Positions 40,312 through 47,114 of a stretch of DNA of 47,114 nucleotides are shown in pieces. The notes under the pieces were generated by a model that ran no database searches, was not told the origin of the DNA, and saw nothing but the letters and a program-made list of their open reading frames with translations. The DNA is taken from the NCBI GenBank assembly GCA_013298865.1, contig JAAFJL010000018.1, forward strand, positions 1 through 47,114, given 5' to 3'. Each line of letters starts with the position of its first letter. Within the stretch, counting starts at the first letter, position 1. The translations under genes and the position numbers were made by a program. The DNA comes from Cytophagales bacterium (GTDB taxonomy: Bacteria; Bacteroidota; Bacteroidia; Cytophagales; Spirosomataceae).

Positions 40312-43300
40312 TTATTGATTCAGAGCATTCCATAATATTTCTACTGGGTGTAACGCTATTCTATTTGTACCATCTTTGATTTGATGGCGACATGATGTGC
40401 CGGGAGCAGCAATAATGACATCTTCGGCTTGCTTTCTAATGGTAGGGAACAACACTAATTCGCCTATTTGCATAGAAACGGCATAATGTTCTTTTTCATA
40501 ACCAAACGAACCTGCCATTCCACAACACCCCGATGGAATTAACTGAACTTCATAATTTTTGGGCAAAGACAGCATCTTTTTCGTCGCAACTAACGATGAA
40601 AGTGCCTTTTGGTGACAATGCCCATGTAATTTTATCAATCGTTTTTCTTGGGTAAAATCTTCGGAAGTAATGATTTTTTTGTCTATTTCCTGAGCAATAA
40701 ACTCATCAATTAAATAAGTATTTTCTGCAACACGTTCTGCATCATCCAAAAGATAATTTGGCACTAATTCTAAGTATTCATCCCTTAATGTTAATATAGC
40801 AGAAGGCTCAATACCTATGATTGGAGTATTATCTTTTAAAGCCTCTGAAAGTAGTCTAACATTCTGAATAGCAATACGTTGTGCATCTCGGACAAGTCCT
40901 TTTGATAGGTACGTTCTGCCACTTTCGATATGTTCTGGAATGTGAACATCATACCCCAAAGCTGTCAGCAAAAGGATTGCTTTCTGTCCGATTTCTACAT
41001 CATTATAATTGGTAAATTCATCACAAAATAGGTAAACTTTTCCTTTGGGTCTACGTTTTCCTAAATGAAGATACGAATGAGCTTTGCTCATCTTTTCACG
41101 CTTTGCTTGAATCTTTTTTCTATCATTATTCCATTTTCTGAGCGTAATTTTTCCCAGAGTAGGAATGGTTCTTTCCTGAGCAAAACCTAAGATTGACTTA
41201 ATAATTTTTGAAGTAAAACTATTCTGTGCAAACCAGTTGTAAATCTTCGGAAAATTACTTGCTAATGCCTGAGATTTAGTAAAATTTCCAATCATTTTTG
41301 TGCGAAAAGGAACTCCATTGGCATCGTAATAATGTTGTAGAAACTCTGCTTTCATTTTGGCAACATCAACATTAGATGGACATTCTGTCTTGCAACCTTT
41401 ACACGACAAACATAAATCCATTACTTCCTTAATTTCAGGTTGATTAAATGGATTTCCGTCCGTTGATTTTGTTAGAAATTGTCTCAGAACATTTGCTCTC
41501 GCACGGGTGGTGTCTTTTTCGAGACGGGTAGCCATGTAACTTGGACACATGGTTCCCCCTGTAATTTCGGTTTTTTTACAATCCCCCGAACCTGAACATT
41601 TTTCTGCCAATCTAAGAATGCCTTCTTGTTTTGAAAAATCAAAAATGGTATCAACAGGTTTTATTTTCTGACCAGCCTCATACCTCAAAAACTCATTCAT
41701 GGGCGGTGTTCCCACTATTTTATTAGCATTGAAAACATTGTTTGGGTCAAAAATCTTTTTGACTTCTTCAAAAAGTTGATAGTTTTCCTTCCCGACCATG
41801 TACTCAATGAATTCACCTCTCAAACGCCCATCGCCATGTTCGCCGCTCAAAGAACCATTATACTTCTTTACCAATTCGGCAGTTTCTTTCAAGACAGTTC
41901 TGAAAAGATTTTTTCCTTCTACTGTCTTCAGATTAATCATGGGTTCTACGTGCAACTCGCCAGCACCTGCGTGTGCATAGAATGAAGCATTGAGATTATG
42001 TTTTTTCAGAAGTGTCTCTAAATCAGCAATATAGGCTGGCAAATCTTGTGGGTCAACTGCACAATCTTCAATTAAATTTACAGGCTGAATATCTCCTGGA
42101 AGGTTTCTGATGAGACCTAAACCAGCTTTTCTGACTTCCCAAACAGGTTTTGTCTGCTCATTTTTTATGACAGGAAAAGCATAACCGAGGTTTTTGCTTT
42201 TCAATTCAGCAATCATTTCATTGACTTTTTCTGTCAATAATTCCTCACTTTCTTCCATGAATTCAACCATCAAAATCGCTTTTGGGTCACCTTCAATAAA
42301 GAAGCGATTGGCATGGTAAAGAGAATGTCCTTTCGTAAAATCAAGAATATATTTATCAACCAACTCCGAAGCCATCGGGCTATATTTCAAAGCAATAATA
42401 TTGGCATGGAGAGATTCATCAATAGAGTTACAATGAATACAAACCAAACCTGATTCTTTTGGTGGGAGAGGTAATAGATTGATTTTCAGTTCCGTAGCAA
42501 ATGCCAAAGTGCCTTCTGAACCAGCTAATAAATTGCAAAAGTTGAAATTTTTGGTACTTGTTCCAGACAAAACATTATTGTCTAAAAGCATATCCAAAGC
42601 ATAACCTGTATTTCTTCTTTTGATGGAATTTTTGGGGAATCCGAGCCTTATATCATCCTGAGTAAAAGGATTATTCAGCATTCTGAAGGTTTCTCTGTAC
42701 AATTGCCCTTCCAAATTTTCTTGGCGAACTTTCGCATAAAAATCTTCATTAGAAATTGCTGAAAACTCTACCTCAGAAGCATCGCTTAATAATACTTTTG
42801 CCGAAATCAAATGGTCACGAGTACAGCCCCAAACGATTGAATGCAAACCACAAGAATTATTGCCAACCATTCCGCCAATCATGGCACGAGATGACGTTGA
42901 AGTTTCTGGACCAAACATTAACCCATGAGGTTTCAGCCAAGCATTCAAATCATCTCTGATTACGCCTGGTTGAACTCGAACCCAATTTTCCTCCACATTT
43001 ACTTCCAAAATTTGATTGAGATGCTTAGAAATATCGACAATTATACCTTTCCCCACGACCTGACCAGCCAGCGAAGTCCCTGCTGCTCTGGGAATTAGCG
43101 TAACTTGAGTATTATTAGCCAGACGTATTAGGGCTTGTATATCTTCAGTATTTTTGGGTAAGGCAACGGCAAGTGGTTTTTCCTGATAGACAGATGCGTC
43201 TGTTGCGTAGAGAATTTTCTGTGCGTTATGAAGGGGAGAATCATCAAAAAATAATTCACCAGAGAATTGTTTGCTTAATTCAATAAAATCCGATTTCTTC

Positions 43301-43314
43301 AAGCGGTTCGACAT
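40312..43314 (-). CDS. FAD-linked oxidase fused to an Fe-S/CCG domain (YdiJ-like 2-hydroxyacid dehydrogenase)
   Basis: This 1000-residue enzyme oxidises a D-2-hydroxyacid, probably D-2-hydroxyglutarate or D-lactate, passing electrons through iron-sulfur centres to the respiratory chain. The FAD-binding PCMH domain has PRAAGTSLAGQ (75-85) and GGMVGNNSCG (147-156). The oxidase cap has GEHGDGRLRGEF (491-502). The ferredoxin-type part has C573, C579 and C590, then C635, C638, C641 and C645 (CLSCKGCKTECP). The end has two CCG-type blocks, including HCHQKAL and GCCGMAGSFGYE. The same order and length are seen in E. coli YdiJ. It is a single gene. The closing HPVEILWNAL is typical of the family. Confidence 0.92.
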   Translation of the reverse strand: MSNRLKKSDFIELSKQFSGELFFDDSPLHNAQKILYATDASVYQEKPLAVALPKNTEDIQALIRLANNTQVTLIPRAAGTSLAGQVVGKGIIVDISKHLNQILEVNVEENWVRVQPGVIRDDLNAWLKPHGLMFGPETSTSSRAMIGGMVGNNSCGLHSIVWGCTRDHLISAKVLLSDASEVEFSAISNEDFYAKVRQENLEGQLYRETFRMLNNPFTQDDIRLGFPKNSIKRRNTGYALDMLLDNNVLSGTSTKNFNFCNLLAGSEGTLAFATELKINLLPLPPKESGLVCIHCNSIDESLHANIIALKYSPMASELVDKYILDFTKGHSLYHANRFFIEGDPKAILMVEFMEESEELLTEKVNEMIAELKSKNLGYAFPVIKNEQTKPVWEVRKAGLGLIRNLPGDIQPVNLIEDCAVDPQDLPAYIADLETLLKKHNLNASFYAHAGAGELHVEPMINLKTVEGKNLFRTVLKETAELVKKYNGSLSGEHGDGRLRGEFIEYMVGKENYQLFEEVKKIFDPNNVFNANKIVGTPPMNEFLRYEAGQKIKPVDTIFDFSKQEGILRLAEKCSGSGDCKKTEITGGTMCPSYMATRLEKDTTRARANVLRQFLTKSTDGNPFNQPEIKEVMDLCLSCKGCKTECPSNVDVAKMKAEFLQHYYDANGVPFRTKMIGNFTKSQALASNFPKIYNWFAQNSFTSKIIKSILGFAQERTIPTLGKITLRKWNNDRKKIQAKREKMSKAHSYLHLGKRRPKGKVYLFCDEFTNYNDVEIGQKAILLLTALGYDVHIPEHIESGRTYLSKGLVRDAQRIAIQNVRLLSEALKDNTPIIGIEPSAILTLRDEYLELVPNYLLDDAERVAENTYLIDEFIAQEIDKKIITSEDFTQEKRLIKLHGHCHQKALSSLVATKKMLSLPKNYEVQLIPSGCCGMAGSFGYEKEHYAVSMQIGELVLFPTIRKQAEDVIIAAPGTSCRHQIKDGTNRIALHPVEILWNALNQ

Positions 43315-43506
43315 GAAATATTTGTGGTTTTGGTTATTTGAACTTAAAAATACAAAATAGTGGTCATGACTAAAGATTTTTGTTCAAAAACCTTTGTGAC
43401 TCTACCGTTTAACCTATTATAAAACCACTAAGAAATATCTTTGTTCAACATATAATTCTTTACAATATATTTACTAATCAATAATCATAGAATGAGGGTT
43501 TTGTAA

Positions 43507-43549
43507 AAGTATCAAGTATTTGTTTTTAGTTTCTGAATACCTGATACTT
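43507..43549. repeat. AAGTATCAAGTATT inverted repeat
   Basis: AAGTATCAAGTATT (43507-43520) pairs with AATACCTGATACTT (43536-43549), with one mismatch and a 15-nt loop. It lies in the leader of the permease gene. The following 43571-43588 text, TTTTCAAATTTCCCAATT, reuses the words seen at 37458 and 45411. Confidence 0.7.
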
Positions 43550-43594
43550 AGCACATATTACACATCCCCATTTTCAAATTTCCCAATTGTATTT

Positions 43595-44842
43595 ATGAAA
43601 TTTCTCAGACAAGTTCTTGAAAGTTTTCGCTTTGCTTGGCAAGCTCTTAGTTCAAATATACTAAGAACAACGCTTTCATTGTTAGGAGTAACCATCGGTA
43701 TCTTCTCAATCATTGCAGTTTTGACAATGGTTGATTCAATGAGTTCAAGTATTACCACTCAATTAGAATCGTTTGGTAAAGGCGTTGTTTATGTAGGAAA
43801 ATGGCCCTGGGAGTTTTCTAATAGTTATCCTTGGTGGAAATACATGAATCGCCCGAATACAAAATTCAGTGAATTTAAGTATTTGCAAGAAAACGTATCC
43901 AGTAAGCAAGCTATTGCCATTATTGATGGTCGTAATCGAGTGACTTTCAAAAACGGTAGTAATAGCATGGAGTCTGGGTTAACTGGTTGTAGTTTTGAAT
44001 ATGATAAAATTTCAGATATTACAATTGGTACAGGACGATACTTTCTTGAACGTGAGGCAGATAACGGAAATACTGTTATTTTGATTGGTAGTTCTGTTGC
44101 ACAAAATCTTTTTCAAGAAGAAGACCCACTTGGACAAGATGTAAAAGTAAATGGAATTAAATTTAAAGTAATTGGAGTCCTGAAAAAGAAGGGTAAAGAT
44201 TTATTGAATAGCCTCGGTGGAAATGACCCAGATGCTCAGGCTTATATACCATACAAGGCATTTGCTAATATTTTTCAAAAAGATGAACCTCAGCCAGATG
44301 TAGCAATGAAGGCATTAGATGGAGATGCTGGACAAATAGAATTAGAAGGCGAAGTTACAGGACTCATGCGTGGAGTTCGAGGATTGAAACCACGTGATGA
44401 ACCTAATTTTTCTATCAACCGCTTGGATGGGGCTACGAAATTTTTTGAGGGTGTTTTCTTGGTCTTAACAATAGCTGGATGGGTTATTGGTAGTTTTTCA
44501 ATTTTAGTAGGAGGATTTGGTATTGCCAACATTATGTTTGTTTCCGTGAAAGAAAGAACAAACATCATAGGGATTCAGAAATCTTTGGGAGCTCAAAATT
44601 ATTTCATAATGTTCCAGTTTTTGTTTGAAGCCGTATTTTTGAGCTTGATTGGAGGGCTCTTCGGACTATTATTTGTCTATTTGATAACCTTTATAGAGCT
44701 TGAATCTTTTGATATAATCCTAACTACCAAAAATATCATTATTGGTTTAGGCGTATCCAGTACCATAGGAATTTTATCTGGAATTATCCCTGCATTTATG
44801 GCAGCCAGACTTGACCCAGTGATTGCAATTAGGTCGAAATAA
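43595..44842 (+). CDS. MacB-like ABC transporter permease (FtsX family)
   Basis: The 415-residue inner-membrane protein follows the MacB/FtsX plan. One transmembrane helix lies at about 26-46 (TLSLLGVTIGIFSIIAVLTM), then a large periplasmic MacB domain of about 235 residues, then three helices at about 287-315, 336-366 and 380-404. The cytoplasmic KERTNIIGIQKSLGAQ (319-334) is the coupling segment that meets the ATPase. The protein closes with ARLDPVIAIR, the usual ending. Such transporters move lipoproteins, peptides or toxins from the inner membrane. No ATPase or membrane-fusion gene is next to it, so its partners are encoded elsewhere. The start at 43595 (MKFLRQ) is preferred over 43520. 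Confidence 0.92.
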   Translation: MKFLRQVLESFRFAWQALSSNILRTTLSLLGVTIGIFSIIAVLTMVDSMSSSITTQLESFGKGVVYVGKWPWEFSNSYPWWKYMNRPNTKFSEFKYLQENVSSKQAIAIIDGRNRVTFKNGSNSMESGLTGCSFEYDKISDITIGTGRYFLEREADNGNTVILIGSSVAQNLFQEEDPLGQDVKVNGIKFKVIGVLKKKGKDLLNSLGGNDPDAQAYIPYKAFANIFQKDEPQPDVAMKALDGDAGQIELEGEVTGLMRGVRGLKPRDEPNFSINRLDGATKFFEGVFLVLTIAGWVIGSFSILVGGFGIANIMFVSVKERTNIIGIQKSLGAQNYFIMFQFLFEAVFLSLIGGLFGLLFVYLITFIELESFDIILTTKNIIIGLGVSSTIGILSGIIPAFMAARLDPVIAIRSK

Positions 44843-44861
44843 TTTCAAAGTTTAGTTGTTC

Positions 44862-44938
44862 AAAGTGAATGAGGTTAAAGTTTTGTGGAGGTTAAATTTC
44901 AACTTCTGTGCTTTAAACTCATTCACTTTTTTTGTTTT
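44862..44938 (+). terminator. Intrinsic terminator after the permease gene
   Basis: AAAGTGAATGAGGTTAAAG (44862-44880) pairs with CTTTAAACTCATTCACTTT (44911-44929) with one mismatch, followed by a T-rich tract. The 30-nt loop is large for a terminator. Confidence 0.7.
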
Positions 44939-44992
44939 CCTGAAAATTTGATGTAGTTTCATTGTCAAAATATTTTAACCAAACAATTAATC

Positions 44993-45412
44993 ATGGAAAT
45001 TCAACAAACCGTAAATTCTGCTAAACAAGCGACTGGGCGTTTCTTCAAAAGACTTTTTCTGGGAATACTCATCTTATTATTATTAGCCTTTGCCATTACA
45101 TATCTAAGCACACAATTTGCTTACTCTGAAGGAGATAGGGCAGGCGTGGTCTCCAAGTTATCTAAGAAAGGTTATGTAATAAAAACTTATGAAGGAGAAT
45201 TGAATGTGGGGGCTCAGGGGCAAGTTGGCAATATGGTAAATAACACTTGGGCATTTACAGTGGCAGAGAATGACGAAAATATTGCCAAGCTCATCGAAGA
45301 TGCAGTTACATCGGGTAAGCGTGTAAAATTGCACTATGAGCAACGTTACATGAAATTCTCTTGGATGGGTGACACAGAATATTTCGTCACGAAAGTAGAA
45401 CCAGCACAATAA
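44993..45412 (+). CDS. Small single-pass membrane protein, unknown function
   Basis: The 139-residue protein has a short N-terminal helix (MEIQQTVNSAKQATGRFFKR), one transmembrane segment at about 21-40 (FLGILILLLLAFAITYL), and an extracytoplasmic beta-rich domain with GDRAGVVSKLSKKGYVIKTY, EGELNV, NNTWAFTV and LHYEQRYMKFSWMGDTEYFV. This is a recurring Bacteroidota family without an assigned function. The domain looks OB-like, which is a guess. It is a single gene. A perfect 36-bp inverted repeat begins inside its stop codon. Confidence 0.75.
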   Translation: MEIQQTVNSAKQATGRFFKRLFLGILILLLLAFAITYLSTQFAYSEGDRAGVVSKLSKKGYVIKTYEGELNVGAQGQVGNMVNNTWAFTVAENDENIAKLIEDAVTSGKRVKLHYEQRYMKFSWMGDTEYFVTKVEPAQ

Positions 45413-45491
45413 TTTGAAAATTTGGTAATGTGTCAATTTGAAAATTAATAAACAGAATTTTCAAATTGACACATTACCAAATTTTCAAATT
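45411..45491. repeat. Perfect 36-bp inverted repeat spanning two convergent stop codons
   Basis: The left arm (45411-45446) and right arm (45456-45491) are exact complements, starting AATTTGAAAATTTGGTAATG, with a 9-nt loop AATAAACAG. The arms begin inside the TAA of the plus-strand gene and end inside the TAA of the minus-strand gene. It contains the word AATTTGAAAATT twice per arm pair. It can act as a shared terminator, though it lacks a T-run. Confidence 0.95.
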
Positions 45492-46266
45492 AGATTATCT
45501 TTCTGATTATAATATCAAAAACCTCGAATAGAATCAGGATAATTATAATCCATTCCAATCTTGTACTTTCTCTATTTTGTAGTAAATCCGTAAAAAGCAT
45601 TAGGGTTTCTTGTACAATCTTCAACTTATAATCAATATCCTGATACCTCATTTTTAGGTCAAAGGTCTTTTTTAGTCCCTTATCAATCTTCTCTAAGTGT
45701 TCATTTTCCCATGCCTCATCTGGTGAATCAAAAATGTAAAGATTGTCGATAATACCGTTTTTCACATTAAGTGTTTTTCCGATAAATTTCAGTAAATCCT
45801 TCTGAGAACTCTGTAATTTTCCATTATGCTCCAATTCATCGGTCATTTTCTTAGTACTACTCAAAATCTTGTAAGTCATAGATTCATAATAATCTAATGC
45901 GACAGACTGTCCAATATTGAGCATGATAATCCTGATAGTATCATCAGTAAGTTCTGTAACAGTAATTGAATTGTATTTCAAAAGTACAGAAATGGATGGG
46001 TCGGTCTGGACATCAAAATCATCTTCAAATTTTTCTTCAATGTCATTCTCAGTATAGTTCTTTATAAATTTCAAGAATTCGCTTTTCTCCAAATCATTGA
46101 ATCCGCCAAAAATTACAATTCCGTAGCTTAATAGATACAAATACTGAGATTCTTCTCTTTTATAGAAAAGCTCTGAGCTATTATTGATTAAAGGCTCATT
46201 CGTAAAATCCGTCTTGAATTTTTTGAGATTGATTACTTCAGCAATTTGGTAGGCTTCAATTTTCAT
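45490..46266 (-). CDS. RMD1/DUF155 family membrane protein
   Basis: The 258-residue protein belongs to the RMD1/sif2 family (DUF155, PF02582), known from yeast mitochondria and many bacteria but without a set reaction. Matching features are LYLLSYGIVIFGGFNDLEKS (43-62), the central NLYIFDSPDEAWENEHLEKI (about 178-197), and the C-terminal transmembrane end LEWIIIILILFEVFDIIIRK (237-256). The bulk would lie in the cytoplasm with a C-terminal anchor. It is convergent with the small membrane protein gene and lies downstream of the tRNA terminator. Confidence 0.88.
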   Translation of the reverse strand: MKIEAYQIAEVINLKKFKTDFTNEPLINNSSELFYKREESQYLYLLSYGIVIFGGFNDLEKSEFLKFIKNYTENDIEEKFEDDFDVQTDPSISVLLKYNSITVTELTDDTIRIIMLNIGQSVALDYYESMTYKILSSTKKMTDELEHNGKLQSSQKDLLKFIGKTLNVKNGIIDNLYIFDSPDEAWENEHLEKIDKGLKKTFDLKMRYQDIDYKLKIVQETLMLFTDLLQNRESTRLEWIIIILILFEVFDIIIRKII

Positions 46267-46357
46267 AAATCTGGATGATGGTTCATCAGCAATTTACAAA
46301 TAAAATTGGAGTTGTCTTGAAAGGACACGAGACAATTAAGAAAATATTGATTGATAT

Positions 46358-46404
46358 AAAACAAAAAACTCTCAAAACGTCATGTTATGAGAGTTTTTTG
46401 TTTT
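46358..46404 (-). terminator. Intrinsic terminator of the tRNA gene
   Basis: AAAACAAAAAACTCTCA (46358-46374) and TGAGAGTTTTTTGTTTT (46388-46404) form a perfect 17-bp stem with a 13-nt loop. It begins two bases past the tRNA 3' end on the minus strand. Confidence 0.9.
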
Positions 46405-46405
46405 G

Positions 46406-46479
46406 TGGACCAGCCTGGGCTCGAACCAGGGACCACCTGATTATGAGTCAGGTGCTCTAACCAACTGAGCTACAAGTCC
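46406..46479 (-). tRNA. tRNA with CAT anticodon (Met, or Ile read through lysidine)
   Basis: The minus strand folds into a full cloverleaf of 74 nt. The D-arm is AGCTCAGTTGGTTAGAGC, the anticodon arm is CCTGACTCATAATCAGG with CAT at 46443-46445, the T-arm is CCTGGTTCGAGCCCAGG, and the discriminator is A. The acceptor stem GGACTTG/CTGGTCC contains a T-G wobble and a T-T mismatch at position 6-67. CCA is not encoded. The CTCATAA loop occurs in both elongator tRNA-Met and tRNA-Ile2, so the amino acid is not settled. No other tRNA is near. Confidence 0.93.
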
Positions 46480-46619
46480 TTATAGAAATCTTTATTTTCT
46501 ATGTTACAAAGTTACGTTCTTGAATCTATTTTAGCAAAATAAGTTTTCAAAATATGCGTTAAACCTTGTAAATTATGTATTGTCAAAGAGGCAATATTTT
46601 AAATTTAAACAACAAAAGA

Positions 46620-47018
46620 ATGAAAAAAGTAATCATTTCCGCTATTAGTACACTTTGTTTTATGTTTCTACTTGGAACAAATCTGACACAAGCCCAAGAT
46701 TTAGCTGGTGACGAAAGAGGGCTTTCGACCGAGCAGAAAGTTCAAAAACAGACTAAAACATGGGTCAAAGCTCTGACTTTAAACACAGACCAAGAAGCTA
46801 AGATTTCGCCAATTTTATTAGAAAGAATCAAGATGAGGGAGTCGATTCGTAATTCTGATAATAAAAGACAAGCAATGAAAGATTTTAAGAATTTAGTAGA
46901 AAATCAGAATACTCAATTAAAAACGATTCTTTCAGCAGAACAATTTGCAAAATATGAGCAAATGCGTGATGATGCAGTTGATAAATTTAAAGGACGTAAG
47001 AAAAGGGGAGAACAATAA
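46620..47018 (+). CDS. Spy/CpxP-like periplasmic protein
   Basis: The 132-residue protein has a signal peptide (MKKVIISAISTLCFMFLLGT, ending near TQAQ) and an entirely helical mature part. Two segments resemble the LTxxQ motifs of the Spy/CpxP family: ALTLNTDQEAKISPILLE (about 51-68) and ILSAEQFAKYEQMRDD (about 104-119). The tail is strongly basic (KFKGRKKRGEQ). Family members are periplasmic chaperones or stress sensors. The start at 46620 is chosen because it gives MKK before the hydrophobic core, whereas 46575 does not. A perfect 42-bp palindrome terminates it. Confidence 0.8.
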   Translation: MKKVIISAISTLCFMFLLGTNLTQAQDLAGDERGLSTEQKVQKQTKTWVKALTLNTDQEAKISPILLERIKMRESIRNSDNKRQAMKDFKNLVENQNTQLKTILSAEQFAKYEQMRDDAVDKFKGRKKRGEQ

Positions 47019-47040
47019 TTGAATTTGAAGATTGCAACTC

Positions 47041-47082
47041 AAATAAAAAGGTCTCTCAGAATTCTGAGAGACCTTTTTATTT
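47041..47082. terminator. Perfect 42-bp palindromic terminator
   Basis: The stretch reads the same on both strands: AAATAAAAAGGTCTCTCAGA followed by its complement, centred on GAATTC. The stem carries T-runs on both sides, so it can work in both directions. The remaining 32 bases contain AACATCGAACCTCG, which looks like the start of another word block. Confidence 0.9.
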
Positions 47083-47114
47083 CTATTTATTTCCTAAATT
47101 AACATCGAACCTCG

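Noticed and set aside
44993-45412. 6-phosphogluconate dehydrogenase, a label I recall being used for similar small proteins
   Set aside because: It is 139 residues with one membrane helix and no nucleotide-binding motif, so that name cannot be right.
46275-46460. Open reading frame of 61 codons on the plus strand
   Set aside because: It runs through the terminator and antisense through the tRNA. The ending GPAWARTRDHLIMSQV is the familiar false protein read from the back of a tRNA gene.

Overview
The window is AT-rich chromosomal DNA from a member of the Bacteroidota, most likely an aerobic Cytophagales-type bacterium (Emticicia or a relative; the genus is a guess). Three things point there. 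Several promoters match the Bacteroidota -33 TTTG / -7 TAnnTTTG pattern. A type IX secretion (T9SS) C-terminal signal with YPNPT is present. The families are typical of the phylum: DUF4286, WG repeats, TlpA-like thioredoxins, a GMC oxidoreductase with a Tat-exported partner, and fused pseudo-amidohydrolases. No phage, integrase, insertion sequence or CRISPR array was found, so this is core and near-core genome with small accessory insertions.

Layout. 1-6.5 kb: recA, an outer-membrane protein, a membrane aminopeptidase overlapping a DUF3108 protein, a DUF937-OmpA protein, then a 700-nt gap ending in a foldable leader. 6.5-15 kb: a DEAD-box RNA helicase, an RDD protein, rsgA, a 56-residue HigA-N-like protein, a ScfR/RamB-type regulator, a DUF2975/HTH pair and mnmA. 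14.3-20 kb: a TrpF-like pseudoenzyme overlapping tail to tail with a truncated T9SS FG-GAP protein, murF, a Xre/RES toxin-antitoxin operon and purQ. 20-34 kb: a serine hydrolase, two secreted proteins of unknown function, the GMC dehydrogenase set, a lipoprotein, threonylcarbamoyl-AMP synthase, a 52-residue protein, and two secreted amidohydrolase-family proteins holding three amidohydrolase domains. 34-47 kb: DUF952, methyltransferase, apaG, ung, a TlpA-like protein, DUF4286, a WG-repeat protein, a 1000-residue FAD/Fe-S dehydrogenase, a MacB-like permease, an RMD1-family protein, a CAT-anticodon tRNA and a Spy-like protein.

How the genes work together. Most are single housekeeping units: DNA repair (recA, ung), ribosome and RNA maturation (helicase, rsgA, mnmA, threonylcarbamoyl-AMP synthase), cell wall (murF) and purines (purQ). 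Around them are envelope proteins: OmpA, an aminopeptidase, secreted hydrolases, a TlpA-like protein, a permease and a Spy-like chaperone. Gene ends are often marked by strong hairpin terminators.

The least explained part of the window is between the genes. About ten intergenic loci consist of short iterated words read on both strands, so that each locus is a quasi-palindrome. Two loci share the vocabulary GTGATTTAGTGA. One is a perfect 36-bp inverted repeat whose arms start and end inside the stop codons of two convergent genes. There is also a 166-nt near-palindrome upstream of rsgA and a three-stem leader upstream of the helicase. These, the active-site-less TrpF-like protein and the apparent deletion scar at about 14960 are the best candidates for follow-up. 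All calls come from reading the sequence; no database search or folding program was run.
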